A stretch of DNA of 64,000 nt from Neolewinella antarctica (GCF_011927835.1 NZ_JAATJH010000002.1:372001-436000); one strand, 5' to 3'; positions 44,371 to 54,120 are shown, counted from the stretch's first letter. Numbers and translations are program-made. The notes: generated from the sequence alone by a model not told the origin.

Positions 44371-45171
44371 CTACCCCCGCCGAGCATCATCAATAGCCTT
44401 AACCAACGCCTTAACCTCCGTAGAAAAGTCCTTACTCAAAATCCACTTCAGGTAGTGGGCGTCCTTACTAAACACGTCCGCCACGTTCTGCCCGGAATAC
44501 TTGCCGAAATTGAACTGGGGCGTGCCGTCGGGGCCGCGCTTGAGTCTGCGGGTCGCGTCGAGAAAGCGATCGTCGGCGCAAAAGGCGGCTACGGCGTCCA
44601 TATCGGCGAAAGGGTGGATGGTCTCTTTGCCTTCCTCCGCAAACTCGGCACCCGCGTACGCGCCCAACTGTCCTTCGAATACGTCGACGGTGGCGCGCAC
44701 GTCGGCCAGGGCGTCGTGGGCGTTGGTCATTTCCTTTTTGGCGTAGAATTTGAGGGCGGCCGCGAGCGTGCGGGGCTCCATTCGGTAGAAGATGATCTGG
44801 GCGTCGATTAGCCGGCGGGCGCTGGTGTCGAGGTAGAGCCCGGCGCGGTAGAACTCTTCCTGAAGCATCGGGACGTCGTAGCGGTTGGAATTGTAACCGC
44901 CTAAATCGGACTGGCCGATGAAGTCGTACAACTGCTGTGCAACCTCCTTGAAGCTCGGTGCGTCAACCAAATCTTTTTCGTAAAGACCGTGTACCTCGCT
45001 CGCCTCGGCGCTAATGGCCACGTCGGGCTTGATTTTCATCTCCAGCTCCTCATTCGGCCCACCGTCGGCGCGGAGTTTGATCAGCGCAATCTGGACGATG
45101 CGGTCGGTGATGATGTTGAGGCCGGTGGCTTCGAGGTCGAAGAAAACGAGGTCTTTGTCGAGGGGGAGCAT
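44371..45171 (-). CDS. DnaQ-type 3'-5' exonuclease
   Basis: 266 residues with a DEDDh exonuclease domain at the N-terminus: FFDLEATGLN (exo I) near residue 11, NRYDVPML (exo II) near 98, and NAHDALADVRAT (exo III with His) near 150. It resembles proofreading exonucleases but is not fused to a polymerase. The segment QLGAYAGAEFAEE near 175 contains a translated variant of the dispersed repeat (44647-44663), between the exonuclease core and a helical C-terminus. Likely nucleic-acid repair or turnover. Confidence 0.85.
   Translation of the reverse strand: MLPLDKDLVFFDLEATGLNIITDRIVQIALIKLRADGGPNEELEMKIKPDVAISAEASEVHGLYEKDLVDAPSFKEVAQQLYDFIGQSDLGGYNSNRYDVPMLQEEFYRAGLYLDTSARRLIDAQIIFYRMEPRTLAAALKFYAKKEMTNAHDALADVRATVDVFEGQLGAYAGAEFAEEGKETIHPFADMDAVAAFCADDRFLDATRRLKRGPDGTPQFNFGKYSGQNVADVFSKDAHYLKWILSKDFSTEVKALVKAIDDARRG
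44647..44663 (+). repeat. Dispersed repeat variant in the exonuclease gene
   Basis: GCACCCGCGTACGCGCC, antisense to the gene, encoding GAYAGA between the nuclease core and C-terminal region. Confidence 0.65.
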
Positions 45172-45240
45172 GGGTTTTTATTTTCGGGGTGTGGCGCAAG
45201 GTACTCAGAATTGCCGCGTCCCAACACGGTGCACCGTGGT

Positions 45241-46086
45241 CTATTGAGTCGCGGGTCGGGTTCCCCGTACCATCCGCCATTTTCCTTGCAGATCTTTGCG
45301 GCGTTCGACAGCGTAGCCCTGCTTTTCAAAGAGCGCAGCGACCTCCGCGTTGTTGAATTCGTTCGTTTCGACGTACAGTTGGCCACCGGGGCGTAAGCGT
45401 TTCCATCCAATTCCAGCGAGCGCACGGTAAAAGATCAATGGGTCGTTTTCCGGCACGAATAGCGCCAGCCCCGGTTCGTGGTCGATCGTCGAAGGAGACA
45501 TGTTGGCCTTCTCCGACGGTGGAATGTAGGGTGGGTTGCTACAAATAATGTCGTAAGTGGGCTGGGCTGGGCTTCCGGGTCGTAGGATGTCAAACTGGCT
45601 AAAGGCCACGTCAAGTTTGAGTAGGCCTGCATTCTCTCTTGCCACGGCCAAAGCGCCTTCACTCACGTCGGAGCCGGCGCAAGTCCAGAACTCGCGCTTG
45701 GAAGCAATAGCCAGGGGAATACAACCGGAACCGGAACCTAAATCCCATAAGGCAAAGGGCACGTCGCGTGGATTATCCGCCAAAATCCACTCCACCAATT
45801 CCTCCGTTTCCGGCCGTGGAATCAGCACGTCGGGCGTCACTTTGAACTGCAAGCCATAAAAATCCGCAATCCCGGTAATGTACTGCACGGGCTCGCCGGC
45901 CACGAGGCGGTTGACGGTCGTCCAGGCGAGCACTTCTTCATCCTGGGTCAGGAGGCGAGGGCGGTGGCCGCGGCGCCAACCGAACAGGTCTTCCAGCACG
46001 AGGCGGCTGACGGAATTGGCTTCGCCGACGCCGAGGGTGGGGGAGAGCTCGGTGATTAGGTGTTGGGCTAGGTCGGAGGTGCGCAT
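45241..46086 (-). CDS. prmC: Peptide chain release factor N5-glutamine methyltransferase
   Basis: 281 residues: a helical N-terminal domain (about 1-85), then a Rossmann methyltransferase with the SAM motif LWDLGSGSGCIPLAIA near 120 and the substrate motif NPPYIP near 195. It methylates Gln of the GGQ loop in release factors. The VTPDVLIPRPETEELVEWI block near 83-101 is a family signature. Separated from the exonuclease gene by 69 bases and probably co-transcribed. Confidence 0.92.
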   Translation of the reverse strand: MRTSDLAQHLITELSPTLGVGEANSVSRLVLEDLFGWRRGHRPRLLTQDEEVLAWTTVNRLVAGEPVQYITGIADFYGLQFKVTPDVLIPRPETEELVEWILADNPRDVPFALWDLGSGSGCIPLAIASKREFWTCAGSDVSEGALAVARENAGLLKLDVAFSQFDILRPGSPAQPTYDIICSNPPYIPPSEKANMSPSTIDHEPGLALFVPENDPLIFYRALAGIGWKRLRPGGQLYVETNEFNNAEVAALFEKQGYAVERRKDLQGKWRMVRGTRPATQ

Positions 46087-46149
46087 TTTTGGTAGGGTAG
46101 TCTTTTAGTATGGTGGTCTGATAGTCTGCGTGACCATTAAATCGTCACC

Positions 46150-46686
46150 CTAAAAGGAATTCTTCCACATCATGGACTCCATCGGCCGCTCCGTCACCTT
46201 GTTGTATTTCGCGCTCGGCTTTTTGTTGTAATAGTTTTCGATGTCTCCTTCGACGGCGAAGTAGATCAACTGCCCGATCGGCATGCCGGCGTAAACGCGG
46301 ACGGGGTGGGTGCAGGAGATCTCCAGCGTCCAGTGGTTGCAAAAACCGACATCGCCCTTGCCGGCCGTGGCGTGGATGTCGATGCCGAGGCGGCCGACGC
46401 TCGATTTTCCTTCGAGGAAGGGGACGGAACTGTGGGTTTCCGTGTACTCCAACGTCACCCCGAGGTAAAGCGTATTGGGGTGGAGAATTAGTCCTTCCTC
46501 CGGGATTTCGTCGTGGATGATCTCGTTGTGCGCGCGAGCGTCGAGGATGTGGTCCTTGTAACGGGCCACGTATTTACCGAGGTGGACGTCGTAGCTGTTC
46601 GTGCCGAGGTTGGCGCGGTCGAAAGGCTTGATGACGATTTCACCGTTAGCGACGGCGGCGAGGATTTTTTTGTCTGACCAGATCAT
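46150..46686 (-). CDS. dcd: dCTP deaminase
   Basis: 178 residues, the usual family length, from the start at 46686 (MIWSDKKILAAVANGEI). Signature segments are GTNSYDVHLG near 32, EGKSSVGRLGIDIHATAG near 107-124 with the catalytic Glu/Arg/Ser, and GMPIGQLIYF near 155. It converts dCTP to dUTP for dTMP synthesis. The upstream 21 codons of the open frame are not conserved. In the same direction as prmC, 63 bases away. Confidence 0.92.
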   Translation of the reverse strand: MIWSDKKILAAVANGEIVIKPFDRANLGTNSYDVHLGKYVARYKDHILDARAHNEIIHDEIPEEGLILHPNTLYLGVTLEYTETHSSVPFLEGKSSVGRLGIDIHATAGKGDVGFCNHWTLEISCTHPVRVYAGMPIGQLIYFAVEGDIENYYNKKPSAKYNKVTERPMESMMWKNSF

Positions 46687-46809
46687 GGCGGCGAAGGTAA
46701 CGTGGGGAAGAGGGATTAAGGAGTGGGGAGCTGAATTCGTGGCTTTCACCTTCTGGTCTGAACTCGTTAACCAAACAGAATACCTACCTTTTCCCGAAAT
46801 ATTGAGTGC

Positions 46810-47490
46810 ATGATAGTTATCTGGAAAGTGATCAAATGGATATTTTTACCACTACTAGCTCTCGTAGTGCTTTACGTTGCGTTTTCGTTCCTGCTTACTT
46901 ACATCCCTACCGGAAAGGAAGTCGCAGGAAATAGAGAAACCACCAAAGTCTACTTCTTCTCCAACGGCGTCCACCTCGACTTCGTCTTCCCGCTTGAGCT
47001 CATTCCCACCGACCTCCGCTCCCAGTTTACCTACACCGAATCAGCCAAATTAATGGGCATTGGCTGGGGCGACAAAGGCTTCTACCTCGACACCGAAACC
47101 TGGGCGGACCTCAAAGCAAGCGTAGCGATCCGCGCCATGTTCCTCCCCAGCGCCACAGCCATGCACGTCACCGAGCACCCGGGCGTGTCTAGCCAATGGT
47201 CCTACGCCGAATTTACCGACGCGCAACTTGCCGAAATCTGGACGCATATCCGCGAAACCTTCGAATACGACGCCGACGGTAAAATCATCGAACTAGTCGG
47301 CGAAGGCTACGGCGACCTCGATCGCTTCTACGAAGCCGAAGGCAATTATTCCTGCTTCAAAACCTGCAACACCTGGGTTAACACCGGCATGAAAAAGATC
47401 GGCTACCGGACTGCGGTTTGGACGCCACTGGATAAGGGTGTGCTTCGGTATTTACCCCTGGTCAGCGACCCTGCGCCTACGGAAGATTAG
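46810..47490 (+). CDS. DUF2459 (TIGR02117) family membrane-anchored protein
   Basis: 226 residues with one N-terminal membrane helix (FLPLLALVVLYVAFSFLLTYIP). The remainder matches DUF2459: VYFFSNGVHLDFVFPLE, GIGWGDKGFYLDT, YSCFKTCNTWVNTGMKKIGYRTAVWTPLDKG. The family has conserved Cys/His/Asn residues (NGVHLD, CNTW) resembling a papain-fold active site, but no reaction is known. It stands alone on the plus strand. Confidence 0.8.
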   Translation: MIVIWKVIKWIFLPLLALVVLYVAFSFLLTYIPTGKEVAGNRETTKVYFFSNGVHLDFVFPLELIPTDLRSQFTYTESAKLMGIGWGDKGFYLDTETWADLKASVAIRAMFLPSATAMHVTEHPGVSSQWSYAEFTDAQLAEIWTHIRETFEYDADGKIIELVGEGYGDLDRFYEAEGNYSCFKTCNTWVNTGMKKIGYRTAVWTPLDKGVLRYLPLVSDPAPTED

Positions 47491-47698
47491 GCGGTAGGCA
47501 CGTAGGCGGTAAGGCTTACCGATAACTAATACACCAGCAGAAGAATAATACGTAAATCAGAAAATTACCTCTTAGGCCCGGTAGGGTCGTCTATCGTAGC
47601 GTGGGACCCCGAAGGAGCTGCGAAGCACATGCTTCCCCACGTTTTCGTTGTTGATGGATATCCTTCCCCACATCTTCTCTGCATTTCGTTGAAACCAT

Positions 47699-50260
47699 TC
47701 AAAAATCAAACCCCAACCCAACCATATAATTCCGCCCAGCCTGCGGGTACATCCCCTTCAGCGTAGTCTCCGCCCCGGCGGTGCCGTAGCGGTAAGACCA
47801 CCCGTTGGAGACATAAAGCCGATCCGTAACGTTCCGCACCAAAAAGGTTAACCGCAGGGCACCCAACGGAGATTCCGTAGGCGCAAACCGGTAAGAGACC
47901 CGAAGGTCGGCGTAGTAGTAAGCGTCCAGCGCGGACTGCTCGAAACCACTATTGTCGACAAAACGCTCCCCCACGTATTTACCCTGAAGCGCGGCGGAAA
48001 GACGGTGGTTCTTAGTAGTGATCGCCAAATACTCCAGCCCGAGCGCACCCGTGACGGAAGGGCTGAACGAGAGCGGCTTATCTTCCTGAAGCCGCTCCTC
48101 TTCACCTATATAGTTACCAGCGAGCCCACCTTCATCAAAAAGATCGAGCCGCTCCGTAAAGCTGGCTACCCGGTTACGGCTCAACGTCACGTTGCCGCCG
48201 AGCACAAAGTCGCCGAGCTGGTAACCGCCCTGTAATTCCACGCCGAGGCGGTAACTGTCCGCTACGTTCGTGCGTACGTTCTCCCCGACGTCATTGATCG
48301 CGCCCGTCAGAACAAGCTGATTTTGGTAATCCATGAAGTAAGCATTTACCCCATAATTGAAACTACCCGCCTGCTTGCGAATGCCGATCTCCGTATTGAA
48401 GAGTTTTTCCGGGACCGGCCGGCTATCCACCGGGTTGTCCACGAAGTCGCTCCGGTTCGGCTCCCGCTGGGCGATTCCGAAACTAGCGTACGCCTGGCCG
48501 TCGCCAAAGTCGTAGAGTAGGCCGAATTTCGGGTTGAAAAAGGTCAATTGCTCATCCTGGTTAATGAACTCACCGGTGTTGTCGATGCCCTCAAAATCGT
48601 AATTTACCGTCCGGACCTGAAGGTCTACGTAAGCGTTGAATCCATCCGCAAAACCATAGTTTGCCCGTAGGTAATTAGAAAAATCCCGCTTAGAGGCATC
48701 GTTTTCGTAATACCGGTCCCGAATCTCGGAATCTCCCGCATCCCGCGCCCAGATCACCTGACCGTAGTGGTCACCCAGGTATTCGTTGGCGGAGCCGCCG
48801 AAGGTGAAGTCAAGGTTCCGGGTTGCCCGGTAGCGCAAGCTGTAAACCGTACCGTAGAAGTGGTTATCCAACCACCGGCGGCGGATGACGTCAGTCTCCT
48901 CAACGCCCGCGTTGGTAATTAGGTAATCTGCGGGGTCTTCGTCCGCTTTGTACTGTTCGAAATAACCGAGTCCACGCGTGTAGTGGCCGGAAACTCCAAA
49001 GTTCCACTTACCGCCAAACTCATTGTTGTAGTGGAGCTGGTAGTGGTTCTGGCGGTAGTTGTCTACTTCATTGTCGTAAGGTTCTCCATCTTTTTCGGTG
49101 CCGACGGAGTTGTAAGTACGTCCGGCTTCGTCGATGTCGCGCTGCGTTATTTCGTCCGCTAATGGTTGTAATATTCCGCCCAGCACTGTTTGGTAGGACC
49201 TGCGGCCGGCCGCGTCAATCTCACCCTGCGTCACGCCGTTCCAGGATTGGTAAGTCACCTCGTGGCCCCCGAATGCATTAAACCGCAACACGGCGTTAGT
49301 GCCCGGCTTATTGTAGGTTACTCCCGCGTAATACCCGTCTAGATCTGCGGACGCCCGGTCGATATAACCGTCGGAGTGAATTTTGCTGTAGCGGGCGTCG
49401 ACCTTCAGGCCGTTATCCAGCAAGCCGGACGTGTACTGTACCGCGCCGCGCCGCGTCCCGAAACTACCGAGGGAGCCATCGACGCTCAGCTTACGCGCTT
49501 CCGCTAATTGATTAGTATTGAAGTTGATGCTGGCCCCAAAGGCTCCAGCACCGTTCGTGCTCGTTCCCACGCCGCGCTGAATTTGGATCTGGTCGGCCGA
49601 AGAGGAAAAGTCGGGCAGGTTGACCCAGAACACGCCCTGGCTCTCTGAATCGTTATAAGGTATGCCATTAATGGTAACGTTCGTCCGCGAAGGGTCGGAG
49701 CCCCGGATCCAGATCCCGGTGTACCCGATACCCGTGCCCGCGTCGGAGTTGACGACTACGGAAGGCGTCCATTTAAGTAAGTATGGCGCATCCTGACCCA
49801 GGTTCCTTTCTTGGATTTCCGCTTTCTCTAAATTAGTGTAAGTGACGGGCGTCTTGGAGGTAGCCGCCGTCGCCGATACGATGATTTGATTAAGTTCGTA
49901 TCCAGTGGGCTGCATGACAATCCGCTGCGGCTTGAACGTCATGACGTCGAGGATCTGGAAGCTGCGTTGCGCGTAGCCGATCGACTGAAAAGAAAAGATC
50001 CGGTCATCCATTGGAGAGCCGTTAGCCGAGAGTCTCGCCTGATTGTCCGACGAATTGTAAGTTGCTTCTTTATCCGGCGGGGGCAGTTGAAACTTGCCGC
50101 GCCCGTCCGTATACGTCGTTTGCGTTGAGGTGGGGCTCGTGATGGCTACGCCCTCGATCGGAAAGCCTGCATTATCAACAACGGTGGATTGATCGAATTG
50201 GGCCGTTAGCGTACAGATAGTAGCCAGCGCCAGGCCGGCGCTTAGTAGAAATCGCTTCAT
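47699..50260 (-). CDS. TonB-dependent outer-membrane receptor, probably for thiamine
   Basis: 853 residues: signal peptide (LLSAGLALATICTLTAQ), a carboxypeptidase-like regulatory domain (about 22-100), a plug (GIGYTGIWIRGSDPSRTNVTINGIPYNDSES near 175-205) and a 22-stranded barrel ending GRNYMVGLGFDF. It imports substrate using energy from TonB-ExbBD. A TPP riboswitch just upstream points to thiamine or a precursor as substrate; that specificity is inferred from regulation. No inner-membrane thiamine permease adjoins. Confidence 0.9.
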   Translation of the reverse strand: MKRFLLSAGLALATICTLTAQFDQSTVVDNAGFPIEGVAITSPTSTQTTYTDGRGKFQLPPPDKEATYNSSDNQARLSANGSPMDDRIFSFQSIGYAQRSFQILDVMTFKPQRIVMQPTGYELNQIIVSATAATSKTPVTYTNLEKAEIQERNLGQDAPYLLKWTPSVVVNSDAGTGIGYTGIWIRGSDPSRTNVTINGIPYNDSESQGVFWVNLPDFSSSADQIQIQRGVGTSTNGAGAFGASINFNTNQLAEARKLSVDGSLGSFGTRRGAVQYTSGLLDNGLKVDARYSKIHSDGYIDRASADLDGYYAGVTYNKPGTNAVLRFNAFGGHEVTYQSWNGVTQGEIDAAGRRSYQTVLGGILQPLADEITQRDIDEAGRTYNSVGTEKDGEPYDNEVDNYRQNHYQLHYNNEFGGKWNFGVSGHYTRGLGYFEQYKADEDPADYLITNAGVEETDVIRRRWLDNHFYGTVYSLRYRATRNLDFTFGGSANEYLGDHYGQVIWARDAGDSEIRDRYYENDASKRDFSNYLRANYGFADGFNAYVDLQVRTVNYDFEGIDNTGEFINQDEQLTFFNPKFGLLYDFGDGQAYASFGIAQREPNRSDFVDNPVDSRPVPEKLFNTEIGIRKQAGSFNYGVNAYFMDYQNQLVLTGAINDVGENVRTNVADSYRLGVELQGGYQLGDFVLGGNVTLSRNRVASFTERLDLFDEGGLAGNYIGEEERLQEDKPLSFSPSVTGALGLEYLAITTKNHRLSAALQGKYVGERFVDNSGFEQSALDAYYYADLRVSYRFAPTESPLGALRLTFLVRNVTDRLYVSNGWSYRYGTAGAETTLKGMYPQAGRNYMVGLGFDF

Positions 50261-50271
50261 GCGAGTAAAAA

Positions 50272-50366
50272 TTTTCCCTTCCCGGCATTACCCGGGCAGG
50301 TTCCTGATTAAAAAATCTAAGGGTTTGATCTCAGCCGGCGCTCTAATTGAGCCAGCACCCCTTGCT
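50272..50366 (-). promoter_or_regulatory. TPP riboswitch (THI element)
   Basis: On the minus strand the sequence has every conserved block in order: GGGGTGC, GGCTGAGATCAAACCC, GAACCTG, then CGGGTAATGCCGG and GAAGGGA, ending about 15 bases before the receptor start codon. The pyrimidine-binding GCTGAGA and the pyrophosphate-binding block are both intact. It would switch the TonB receptor off when thiamine pyrophosphate is plentiful. Confidence 0.92.
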
Positions 50367-50390
50367 TGTGGCGCGAAGATACGCTTTTGA

Positions 50391-50610
50391 TATGCGATAT
50401 TTGATACTTGATATCCGATATTTGATTAGCTGCGCTGCTACCTGCGGTGGTTAGCTACCGCACGGCTCTTTCGTCGCTTCACTTCTCATCTATACGTCAT
50501 CGTGGTGGCTAGGGATGCTTGGTAGCTGAGCGAAGCGAATGTAAGAGCGGTAGCCAAATCGAGAATCGAGAATCGCATATCGCATATCGAGAATAATCGT
50601 ATATCCTGAT
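50391..50610. repeat. Inverted composite repeats (ATATCGC plus GGTAGC modules)
   Basis: At 50391-50470 a GATATTTGATAC tract is followed by GCTGCGCTGCTACC and GGTTAGCTACCG. At 50520-50600 GGTAGCTGAGCGAAGCGAATG leads into AATCGCATATCGCATATCG in the opposite order. The same GGTAGC/ATATCG composite lies at 59283-59380. No gene lies in this gap. Confidence 0.55.
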
Positions 50611-50627
50611 GGCGCGGTCGCGGGTGC
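50611..50627 (-). repeat. Dispersed repeat copy, exact, intergenic
   Basis: GGCGCGGTCGCGGGTGC, exact family word, at the end of the composite repeat region downstream of the response regulator gene. Confidence 0.8.
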
Positions 50628-50760
50628 GGGGTAAATGGGAAAACGCGCGCGGTCCCGTCTGTCTCCGGATTGAGGGGACAAGGTGCCGCGTGGGTGAATC
50701 TTCCCGAAGCGGTAGAATTTGTTGTTCCGGTTGCGCGACGCACCACTCCCGTAAGCGGGC

Positions 50761-51144
50761 TTACTTTTCCCCCGCCCGCGGTGGCAAGTTGCCGTGGACT
50801 GTTTCCAGCAGTTCCTCCATGGCGTAGGGCTTGACGATGTAATCATCCCCCCCGGTAGCGTATCCCTCGCGGCGGTTGTCTTCCATTCCCTTGGCGGTCA
50901 GGTAGACGATCCGGGTATCCAGGCTATTGGAGTCAGCGCGAATCTGGCGTACCATATCGTAACCGTTGAGTTTCGGCATCATCACGTCCACCAGGATTAG
51001 GTCCGGACGGAAACTCCGGTATAGCGCGAGGCCGGACTGCCCGTCAGCGGCAACCTCTACTTCAAAGCCTTCGAGTTCCAACAGCGTACGGATGGCGAGC
51101 AAGATGGATTGTTCGTCGTCGACGACGAGAATTTTATGGGTCAT
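50761..51144 (-). CDS. Single-domain response regulator
   Basis: 127 residues from the start at 51144 (MTHKILVVDDEQS). Receiver landmarks are all present: VVDDE acid pocket, phospho-acceptor Asp in LILVDVMMP near 53, switch Thr in VYLTAKG near 84, Lys in IVKPYAM near 106. There is no DNA-binding domain, so it must act through a partner, or as a phosphotransfer intermediate. It overlaps the histidine kinase gene by 11 bases, so the kinase is its likely donor. Confidence 0.9.
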   Translation of the reverse strand: MTHKILVVDDEQSILLAIRTLLELEGFEVEVAADGQSGLALYRSFRPDLILVDVMMPKLNGYDMVRQIRADSNSLDTRIVYLTAKGMEDNRREGYATGGDDYIVKPYAMEELLETVHGNLPPRAGEK

Positions 51145-53878
51145 TCGGGGGTAATTGTAGGGTGAAGCTAAACTCGGTCCATTGGCCCGGCTGGCTGCGT
51201 ACGCCGATCGTACCGCCGTGCCGTTCGATGATCTTGCGGGTAATGGCCAGGCCGAGACCGGTGCCGCGGGCCTTATCCGCCCGGTCCTGGTGAACCTGCA
51301 CGAAGCCCAGGAAAATGCGCTCGCGATCCTCGGCGGAAATACCGATGCCGTTGTCCCGTACCGTGAGGTGGAGCAGCCCACCGGCCGCCGTCGGTTCTTC
51401 CCGGGCCTGAATCCTCACCCAGCGGTCCGCCTTGGCGGGGTCGGCAAACTTAAAGGCGTTGTCGAGCAGGTTGATAAATACCTGACTCAGTTTATCCGGG
51501 TCGGCCCGGGCGATGACCGCCCGCTCGGGAAACACTATTTGGACGTCGACACCCTGCCGCCGCGCCAGGGGTTCCAGGCACTTGATCGCCCGGGGTAGCC
51601 ACTCGTTGAGGTTCACCCGCTCCAGCTTGAGTTCGGTACCGGTCTGCCGCAGCTTTTCGAACGTCAGGATTTCGTCGATGAGTTTACTAAGTCGTTCGCT
51701 TTCCGTGCTGATGATGTTCAAGAACTCTCCCTCCCGCTCGCGGAGGTCGTACTTCTTGCTGGCCAGCATTTCTGAGAAGGCCCGGATCGACGTCAGGGGC
51801 GTTCTTAACTCGTGGGTAACCGAACTAATGAATTCGTCCTTGAGGCGGTCCAACTCCTTCAGCCGCTCGTTGGCGTACTGCAACTGCGCGGAGGTGATCT
51901 CCAGGGCGCGGGACTTTTGCTCCAGGTCACGGGAATAGGAGATGGCGGCGGTGGCCTCGGCAACGACCTTCAGTAACTCGCCCTCGGTCAGTGCTTTGCG
52001 TTCGACGATCTTGGAGATCAGGACACGGGCGGCGGTGCTACCGACTACGCCGGTCAGTAGATTTTCCGCGTAGTGGATGAAATTAGCCGTCACGTTGTCG
52101 CTTTCGCGGAAGTCTACCGCGTACTCGGCTTTGTAGTCGGCGATCAACTTTGCCGCGTCGCCTTCACCGAAAAAGCGACTGAGCAACTGCCGGAGTTTCC
52201 GGAAGGGGACGCCGCTCGTGTCGTACGTGCTGGTAATATTATTACCGATGAGGTTCATCCGGTTGGCGTTGAAGATTTCCGCCTGCTCCATCTCGTACAG
52301 GTCCGGCGAGGTGGTCAGGGAAACGACGATGAATCCACCCGCGTTGAGCAACAAACTCCAGAACATGCCGTGGGGAATGTTGCCCATACCGGTGTAACCA
52401 AAAAGTGCGTAGGGTCGCAACATGCTGAAACCACCGACGCCGGTGGACAATACGTCGAGGTCCAGCAGCAAGCCGGCTTTCACCATTAGGGGAAACACGA
52501 GGGTGAACAACCAACCGGTCACCCCGAGCAGCAGGCCGGTAATCACGCCCTTTTTGTTGCCGCCCCGCCAGAATACGGCGGCGTAAAAGGCCGGTGCCAA
52601 CTGGACGATGCCCACGAAAGAAACCAGGCCGATCTCTACAAGCGAATGCTCCGTAGCCACCAGCCGCAGGAATACGTAGGAGAGCGCCATGATCGCAACG
52701 ATGCTCAACCGCCGGGAAATGATCACGAGGCGGGGGTACTGCGCATCCTCCAGCTGCGGGAAGTAGGGTAGCACGTTGGCCAGCACGAGGTTGTTAGATA
52801 GCATCATCGAAATGGCGTAGGCCGAAGCGATGATCATGCCGGTCGCCGCGGCGAACCCCCCGAAAAAGACGAGTAGCGACAGGAAGTTGTGGCCCTGGGC
52901 TAACGGTAATAGCAACACGGTCATATCGGCGTCGATGGGTTGGCCCCGAAAGTAGATCAGCCCACCCAGCGCCAGCGGAATGATGAAAATATTAATGGCC
53001 AGGAGGTAGAGGGGAAACAACCACGTAGCGGTGTGGCTGTGCTCCTCGTCCGTATTCTGTACGCCGATGAGGTAGAACTGGCGGGGGAGCAGCATAAAAA
53101 CGAGAAAGGAGAGATTGACTAGCATGAACCAATCCCAGTAACCTCCCGCGCTACTCGACTGGACGCTGACTACCTGGTTCATGACCAGCTGTTCGCTAGC
53201 GCGGGTAAAGATGTCTCCGAAGCCGTTAAACATCGAAAAGGTAACGTACCCACCCACCGCGAGGAAAGCGACGAGTTTGAACACCGCCTCGAAAGCGATG
53301 GCGTACACCATACCCTCCTGCCGCTCGGTGGCGTCGATGTTGCGCGTTCCGAATACGATGATGAATACGCTCATCAGCACGGCCGTAATTAGCCCCGCCT
53401 GCTCGGTGATGATGCCGTCGGCGTCGGGCACGAGCGCACCGACCAGCGTGGTAAAACTGACCGAGATGGCCTTTAGTTGTAGTGAGATGTAGGGGACGAT
53501 CGCCAGGATGCAAATGAGGGCCACCATCGACCCCAGCAGGTTGCTGCGACCGTACCGCGTGGCGATGAAATCCGCAATCGAAGTGATCCGCTGCTTCTTG
53601 CAGATGCGGATCACGATCTTGAACAGGTAAACCCACGCGCCGGCCAGGATGATGGGCCCCAGGTAGGTAGGCAGGAAGCCGATGCCGCTGGTTGCCGCCT
53701 TACCGACGGAGCCGTAAAACGTCCAGGCGGTGCAGTAGGTCGTGAGGCTCAGGGCGTACACGTAGGGGTTTGCGATCAGGCTACGCCCTAGTTTGCTCCG
53801 GCGCTCGGCGTGGTAGGCGATCCCGAACAGTACCAGCAGGTACGTGATGCACATCGCGATGATTTGCCAGAGCTGCAT
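51134..53878 (-). CDS. Sodium/solute symporter-like histidine kinase
   Basis: 914 residues. Residues about 1-510 form a 12-13-helix sodium:solute symporter (SSF) module (LTTYCTAWTFYGSVG, FLPTYLGPIILAG near the start). A coiled-coil (about 640-680) leads into the kinase: H box SSVTHELRTPLTSIRAFSEM near 688, N box INLLDNAFKF, G1 DNGIGI and G2 GTGLGLAI. This plan is that of CbrA-type sensors, which may sense or transport the ligand. The gene is directly followed by the response regulator and directly preceded by a small membrane protein gene with no gap. Confidence 0.92.
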   Translation of the reverse strand: MQLWQIIAMCITYLLVLFGIAYHAERRSKLGRSLIANPYVYALSLTTYCTAWTFYGSVGKAATSGIGFLPTYLGPIILAGAWVYLFKIVIRICKKQRITSIADFIATRYGRSNLLGSMVALICILAIVPYISLQLKAISVSFTTLVGALVPDADGIITEQAGLITAVLMSVFIIVFGTRNIDATERQEGMVYAIAFEAVFKLVAFLAVGGYVTFSMFNGFGDIFTRASEQLVMNQVVSVQSSSAGGYWDWFMLVNLSFLVFMLLPRQFYLIGVQNTDEEHSHTATWLFPLYLLAINIFIIPLALGGLIYFRGQPIDADMTVLLLPLAQGHNFLSLLVFFGGFAAATGMIIASAYAISMMLSNNLVLANVLPYFPQLEDAQYPRLVIISRRLSIVAIMALSYVFLRLVATEHSLVEIGLVSFVGIVQLAPAFYAAVFWRGGNKKGVITGLLLGVTGWLFTLVFPLMVKAGLLLDLDVLSTGVGGFSMLRPYALFGYTGMGNIPHGMFWSLLLNAGGFIVVSLTTSPDLYEMEQAEIFNANRMNLIGNNITSTYDTSGVPFRKLRQLLSRFFGEGDAAKLIADYKAEYAVDFRESDNVTANFIHYAENLLTGVVGSTAARVLISKIVERKALTEGELLKVVAEATAAISYSRDLEQKSRALEITSAQLQYANERLKELDRLKDEFISSVTHELRTPLTSIRAFSEMLASKKYDLREREGEFLNIISTESERLSKLIDEILTFEKLRQTGTELKLERVNLNEWLPRAIKCLEPLARRQGVDVQIVFPERAVIARADPDKLSQVFINLLDNAFKFADPAKADRWVRIQAREEPTAAGGLLHLTVRDNGIGISAEDRERIFLGFVQVHQDRADKARGTGLGLAITRKIIERHGGTIGVRSQPGQWTEFSFTLQLPPNDP

Positions 53879-54070
53879 TTATTCGCCTGCTTTTCGGGAG
53901 AGTAAATAATAAACGAGGATCAGCATGACCCAGAGCAGGTACAAATAGAGGTACACGCCGGGGAACAGCCCCCAACTACCGGAAGCGTCGGCGATGGCCA
54001 AAAACGGAAAATTGACGAGCAGGAAACTGATCGTCAATACTAAGAAAACAATGCTCAGCGGGTGCTTCAT
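53879..54070 (-). CDS. Small membrane protein of the SSF-kinase operon
   Basis: 63 residues with two membrane helices (LSIVFLVLTISFLLVNFPFLAI and LYLYLLWVMLILVYYLL). Its stop codon is adjacent to the kinase start, so translation is surely coupled. Similar two-helix proteins accompany SSF-type transporters as small subunits, which suggests a role with the symporter module; inferred from position and shape only. Confidence 0.7.
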   Translation of the reverse strand: MKHPLSIVFLVLTISFLLVNFPFLAIADASGSWGLFPGVYLYLYLLWVMLILVYYLLSRKAGE

Positions 54071-54120
54071 GGGGGCCGGGGGATCGGTCTAAGGTAAGAC
54101 TAAGGGCCGGTACGGATCAA

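Noticed and set aside
49735-49755. GTGCCCGCGTCGGAG in the TonB receptor as another dispersed repeat
   Set aside because: It encodes conserved plug residues (DAGTGIG) and matches only about nine bases.
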